A model generated the notes under the pieces. That model had not been told where the DNA came from. It did not search any database and worked only from the letters and a program-made list of their open reading frames with translations. A program made the position numbers and the translations under genes. A DNA stretch of 35,015 nucleotides from a virus, in IMG/VR virus record IMGVR_UViG_3300020430_000048, positions 1-35,015 of that record. One strand, 5' to 3'. Below are positions 32,201-35,015 of the stretch, piece after piece (the first letter of the stretch is position 1; every line of letters starts with the position of its first letter).

Positions 32201-34798
32201 GCTGATGATGTTTTGCAATTAAGTTTTGCAGGTAATACTTCTACACCAATTGAGTTTGGTGCAGGTTACATATCCCTTAAAAATCAAGGTGTTGAATCAT
32301 ATATAAGATTTTATTGTGAGGTAAATAATGCTCACTATGTACAATTACAAGCACCTGCTCATTCAAATTTTAGTGGTAATCCAACTGTCACATTACCTTC
32401 ATCAACACAGACATTAGTTGGTAGAACATCTAGTGATACTTTAACAAATAAAACTATAAGTGGTTCAAGCAATACTTTAAGTAATATACCAAACTCCGCA
32501 TTAACTAATTCTGGTATCACAGTAAGTGATGGATCAAACTCAACTGCTAGAGCATTAGGTAGTACTATTACATTTTCTGGAACTTCTAATGAAGTAGAGG
32601 TTGCAGAAAGTTCTGGCACCATAACAGTAGGTTTACCAAATGATGTAACTATTGGTAATAATTTAACTGTTACTGGAAATCTAGATGTTAATGGTACAAC
32701 TACAACTATTGACACTACTAATACAACTGTTACTGATTCTTTAATAGAACTAGCTAATGGTACTTCTGGATCGCCAAGTAATGACGCAGGTATAGTAATT
32801 GAAAGAGGATCTGCTGATAATGCCTTTATTGGTTTTGATGAAAGTGCAGATAAATTTATTGTAGGAACAGGATCATTTACAGGATCTGATACAGGAAACT
32901 TAACCATATCTACAGGTACATTAGTTGCTAACTTAGAAGGTTCAGCTTCTGCTATAGGTGCTACAGCAGTTACTGGTCTAACAGCAGAAACTTCACAAGA
33001 TAATTCAGACTTAGTAATTATTTATGACGATAGTGCTTCTGCATTAAGAAAGATGACTGTTGGTAATCTTTTACAAAATGCTGGTGCATTTAATAGTTGG
33101 ACACTTCAAGGTGATGCTGGTTCAAACCAAACAGTAAATGATGGAAATACAGTTGATATTGCTGGTGGTACAGGTATTACAACAACAGCTGGAGCTACAG
33201 ATACATTAACAGTTGCAGTTGATGACACAATAATTACAGGACAAGGAACTTACTCTGGAACAGTTGATACTTCAAATGACTTTGTACTTATATATGACCA
33301 TTCAGCAACAGCTCTTAAGAAGATCGCCGTATCAGACCTGAACTCTGCATCTGGTGCAGGCACAATGTCAAACTTTACAATAGCTGCTGACTCTGGTTCA
33401 AATCAAGTTGTTGCAGATGCAAATACATTAACACTTACTGGTGGTTCTGGAATAGACACTTCTGTAGGTGGTACAGATGAAGTTACGATTGCTCTTAATA
33501 CAGAAGCTGTACAAGATATTGTCGGAGCAATGTTTAGCTCTAATACTGAAACAAATATTACAGCTACATATCAAGATTCCGATGGAACTATTGATTTGGT
33601 TGCTGGTGGTGGAACAGTTACAGAAGCATTCAAGACTATATCTGTATCTGGACAAAGCGATGTAGTGGCAGATGGTGCAACAGATACACTTACATTTACA
33701 GCTGGTGCAAATATTACTCTTACTACTGATGCTTCTAGTGACGCAATAACAATTGCAGCAACTGGTGGTGCAGCAAATGCTTTCTCAACGATAGCAGTTT
33801 CTGGACAATCAAATGTTGTGGCCGATGCAGCTACTGATACCTTAACTCTTGTTGGTGGTACAGGTATGACACTTACCACAGATGCAAGTAACGATACAAT
33901 TACATTTACTTCTTCTGGTAGTAGTGGTGGTGGAACAATGCCATTTACAGCTTTTGACGGATCAACAGATAATATAATTTTGAGTTCTGCTGCTACTGGT
34001 GGAGCTTTACCAGTCACATTAGCAGGTGGTACATCAGATCCAATCAATATGACTGCTACTACTCAAACATTGACTTCTTACGCAGATGATGATGGTGATA
34101 CAAAAGTAGAAGTAGAGAGAACTTCAGACAACGATACAGTACATATCAAAGCTGGTGGTACAGATGTAATAACTGCTACAAGCTCAGGTGTCACAATAAC
34201 AAACCTTACAGTCAGTGGCACAACTACACAAGCAAACGAATTAAAAATTACAGATACTTTATTTGAATTAAATGCAGATGGTGGTTCTCTAACAACAGAC
34301 GCAGGTATGATCATAGAAAGAGGATCTACTGGTGATAATGCAGCATTTATTTGGGACGAATCAACAGACTCTTTTGTAGCTGGTACAACTGCTACAGATG
34401 GATCAGCATCTAGTAACTTGACTGTTACAGAGGCAACACTAAAAGCGGCAACTCAATCTCAAAGTGATAACTCAACAAAAGTTGCTACTACTGCATATGT
34501 TGATACAGCAGTAGGTAATTTAAGTTCTAATTCAATCGCTGACGCAGATAATGATACTAAAATACAAGTAGAAGAAAGTTCCGATGAAGATATTATCAGA
34601 GCTGATACTGGTGGACAGGAAAGAGTCACAATTGATAACAATGTTTCAATGTCATCAAGAGGTGGTTTCTTTACACACAACTTAACAATGCACTCATCAG
34701 AAACATTTACAATAGCTTCTACTGAGGGTACTGTTGCTGCTGGTCCACTTGATGTTCAAGGAACTGTAGATGTACAAGGAAGTTTGGTGATCTTATGA
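29267..34798 (+). CDS. Giant repeat-built tail fibre, 1843 aa
   Basis: Extracellular fibre for host contact, built from recurring modules: TNKTISG...NT-I/L-S-NIGNS (near residues 194, 475, 1058 and a variant near 364), ERVDDRV followed by SLSYDDA and VEDFVGGML (266 and 727), DLDFQADSGGALSIDLDSET (twice), FYCE-NNAHY...QAPAH (916 and 1015, 99 residues apart), AGIVIERGS/AGMIIERGS, and SGQS-VVAD-ATDTLT (tandem, 51 residues apart). This style is common in marine phage fibres. No enzymatic domain or S74 chaperone is visible at the C-terminus (FTIASTEGTVAAGPLDVQGT). Confidence 0.88.
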   Translation: MAAKTPVRLNFDGSGNLDGFAEFQSADFISLADGGTGASYGSLAALRTGIGLAIGTNVQAFDADLTTLSNMTHSDGSFIVSDGTQFVLEAGSTARTSLGLGTGDSPQFTSLTLTGNLDVRGEVVSTVSEVITIDDAFVKLNTGNSEVDSGIIVETSDTNDARLFYDVSNNRWVAGENNSFDELLTQTSTDTITNKTISGSSNTITNIGNSALSNSSFTVTDGSNSSSVALGGTLTFTGGAGVDIAESSGTLTFTADLSEILTDFNERVDDRVGTMLTAGSNVSLSYDDAAGTLTVASTDTNTQLTEEEVEDFVGGMLTGNTETLITVTYQDSDGTIDFVVDNDLANYSNTNSGFITASSSSTLTNKGIDADNNTISNIEVDNLKSGVLDTDISSVAGTDTTLASAKAIKTYVDAQLTAADLDFQADSGGALSIDLDSETITFTGGTGIDTSGSGNEVTFAIDSTVATLTGSQTLTNKTISGADNTLSNIGNSSLSNSTVSFGGVSLALGASDSTPAFDLTDATNYPTSSLTGTITNAQLAGSIANSKLANSTITVTDGSNSTATALGGTITFAGTSNEIEVSESSGTITVGLPNDVTIAGNLTVSGTTTTVDSTTVTIDDPMVRYADNNSGNSVDFGFYGKYVQSSTTKFGGLVWDASQSDKFRLFHGLQTEPTTTVDISATGHTVGTLIANLEGNVTGNVTGTVSSISNFDTGDLSEGTNKYFTDERVDDRVNTLLQAGTNVTLTYDDAANTLTITSTDTNTQLTQEQVEDFVGGMLDGDETFITVAYDDTDGNIDFTVPVKDEDNMASDSASHLATQQSIKAYVDSQVTAQDLDFQADSGGALSIDLDSETLTISGTSNEIETSGSGNIITVGLPSATEITTSLGIGGGSTNGVVIEQGSIKIKNGGTQSAIDFYCESNNAHYARLQAPAHANFSGNPTITLPSTAGTLQLTEAAVDLNGNNLVFDTDGDTKIVASADDVLQLSFAGNTSTPIEFGAGYISLKNQGVESYIRFYCEVNNAHYVQLQAPAHSNFSGNPTVTLPSSTQTLVGRTSSDTLTNKTISGSSNTLSNIPNSALTNSGITVSDGSNSTARALGSTITFSGTSNEVEVAESSGTITVGLPNDVTIGNNLTVTGNLDVNGTTTTIDTTNTTVTDSLIELANGTSGSPSNDAGIVIERGSADNAFIGFDESADKFIVGTGSFTGSDTGNLTISTGTLVANLEGSASAIGATAVTGLTAETSQDNSDLVIIYDDSASALRKMTVGNLLQNAGAFNSWTLQGDAGSNQTVNDGNTVDIAGGTGITTTAGATDTLTVAVDDTIITGQGTYSGTVDTSNDFVLIYDHSATALKKIAVSDLNSASGAGTMSNFTIAADSGSNQVVADANTLTLTGGSGIDTSVGGTDEVTIALNTEAVQDIVGAMFSSNTETNITATYQDSDGTIDLVAGGGTVTEAFKTISVSGQSDVVADGATDTLTFTAGANITLTTDASSDAITIAATGGAANAFSTIAVSGQSNVVADAATDTLTLVGGTGMTLTTDASNDTITFTSSGSSGGGTMPFTAFDGSTDNIILSSAATGGALPVTLAGGTSDPINMTATTQTLTSYADDDGDTKVEVERTSDNDTVHIKAGGTDVITATSSGVTITNLTVSGTTTQANELKITDTLFELNADGGSLTTDAGMIIERGSTGDNAAFIWDESTDSFVAGTTATDGSASSNLTVTEATLKAATQSQSDNSTKVATTAYVDTAVGNLSSNSIADADNDTKIQVEESSDEDIIRADTGGQERVTIDNNVSMSSRGGFFTHNLTMHSSETFTIASTEGTVAAGPLDVQGTVDVQGSLVIL
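32012..32425 (+). repeat. Two copies of a 99-codon fibre module
   Basis: FYCESNNAHYARLQAPAH starts at 32012 and FYCEVNNAHYVQLQAPAH at 32309, both followed by NFSGNPT and TLPS. The DNA copies have diverged at many third positions, so the duplication is not recent or protein sequence is being kept. Confidence 0.8.
33629..33934 (+). repeat. Tandem 153-bp (51-codon) fibre module
   Basis: Copy one begins FKTISVSGQSDVVADGATD at 33629; copy two begins FSTIAVSGQSNVVADAATD at 33782. A third relative (FSTFAVSANGG) lies in the preceding gene near 28635. Such shared modules allow exchange between fibre genes. Confidence 0.8.
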
Positions 34799-34932
34799 TA
34801 GATTTTATAGCTGGTTTTTGTATCGGTGTATTAAGTGTTTTATTGATTCTTGTCGCCAAGAATCTTTCAGAAGAACAACATGGTTTTTCTGATGAGTTTA
34901 TGGACTGGATAAAAAAAGAAGGAACAGAGTAA
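34795..34932 (+). CDS. Small single-pass membrane protein, possible holin
   Basis: 45 aa, starting in an ATGA overlap with the fibre stop. Residues 2-21 are a hydrophobic transmembrane helix (FIAGFCIGVLSVLLILVAK), followed by an amphipathic charged end (SEEQHGFSDEFMDWIKKEG). Very small one-helix proteins near fibre or lysis genes may be pinholin-like, spanin-like or unrelated membrane proteins; no lysozyme gene is in view to decide. The DNA of the helix contains an 8-bp hairpin (34845-34864, TCGC loop). Confidence 0.6.
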   Translation: MIDFIAGFCIGVLSVLLILVAKNLSEEQHGFSDEFMDWIKKEGTE

Positions 34933-34942
34933 CGGAGTAGAT

Positions 34943-35015
34943 ATGAGTGAATTAAAAGTAGATGCCATATCAGAATCCACTGGTAATAATGCTGTTCGTA
35001 TGGGACACGCTATTG
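34943..35015 (+). CDS. Fibre-like protein, 3' end outside window
   Basis: The ATG follows CGGAG at good spacing. The visible 24 residues begin MSELKVDAISESTGNNAV. Many marine phage fibre and tail-appendage proteins begin with S-E-L-K-V-D-x-I-x-x-S-T-G-x-N, so another fibre-type gene is likely. The gene runs off the right edge. Confidence 0.6.
   Translation, partial: MSELKVDAISESTGNNAVRMGHAI

Noticed and set aside
29758-34680. Many minus-strand ORFs under the fibre genes
   Set aside because: All are Val/Ser/Pro-rich shadows of Thr/Ser/Asn repeats on the coding strand.
28086-34798. Diversity-generating retroelement in the fibre region
   Set aside because: No reverse transcriptase, template repeat or adenine-biased variable repeat pair is visible; the repeats are structural modules with changes at third positions.
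2939-34860. Identical 12-mer CTTGTCGCCAAG at 2939-2950 and 34849-34860, and TCGC loops in three hairpins
   Set aside because: Chance repeats of 12 bases are expected in 35 kb; the second copy lies in a coding region and nothing else links the sites.

Overview
The window looks like the structural half of a tailed double-stranded DNA phage of siphovirus type. It has an HK97-type head module, a long tape-measure gene preceded by a -1 frameshift chaperone pair, a Dit/Tal-like baseplate pair and several very large repeat-built fibre genes. Base composition is AT-rich. The host is probably an actinobacterium. A complete WhiB-type Fe-S regulator (13819-14106) is encoded inside the head operon, and WhiB proteins are known essentially only from Actinobacteria and their phages. 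Several genes also lack a Shine-Dalgarno sequence but carry a -10 hexamer 6-9 bases before the ATG, as expected for leaderless mRNAs, which are common in Actinobacteria. A marine, low-GC actinobacterial host would fit the composition and fibre style, but that is inference.

Layout. 1-3656: the 3' part of a small-terminase-like gene, a strong terminator, a structured RNA-like segment, two small unknown genes, a C5 cytosine methyltransferase, and small unknown genes preceded by inverted repeats and a pentamer repeat array. 3657-5422: a divergent promoter region, thioredoxin, and a ParB-like/degenerate methyltransferase protein. 5447-12619: large terminase, an unusually long portal fusion, two minus-strand genes with their own promoter, prohead protease and major capsid protein, closed by a 14-bp terminator. 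12686-16799: a 21-aa lysine-rich peptide, connector proteins, a WhiB/HTH-zinc regulatory insert, head stopper, gp10-like neck protein, tail terminator. 16850-26840: tail tube, frameshifted chaperones, tape measure, a 41-aa Cys-rich protein, distal tail and hub/fibre protein with an S74 chaperone. 26840-35015: two related small coiled-coil genes, a conserved phage protein, two repeat-rich fibre genes, a small membrane protein and the start of another fibre-like gene. No replication, integrase or recognisable endolysin gene is present.

The most striking observation is at 1161-2771. A 380-codon ORF (1423-2565) with its own Shine-Dalgarno lies entirely inside the methyltransferase gene in the +1 frame. 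Conserved-looking motifs of the nested protein (SSSW, WPKCG, four W-x-T-P repeats, LNPEWVNRLMGFP) are alternate-frame readings of methyltransferase segments, including catalytic motif VI (ENV). Where the nested protein has a helix-turn-helix-like segment, the methyltransferase frame is low-complexity. This looks like a real overprinted gene pair in which both products are under selection.

Most structural genes overlap by 1-8 bases or abut, so they are probably co-transcribed and translationally coupled, with extra promoters before terL, the head-stopper gene and the fibre block.
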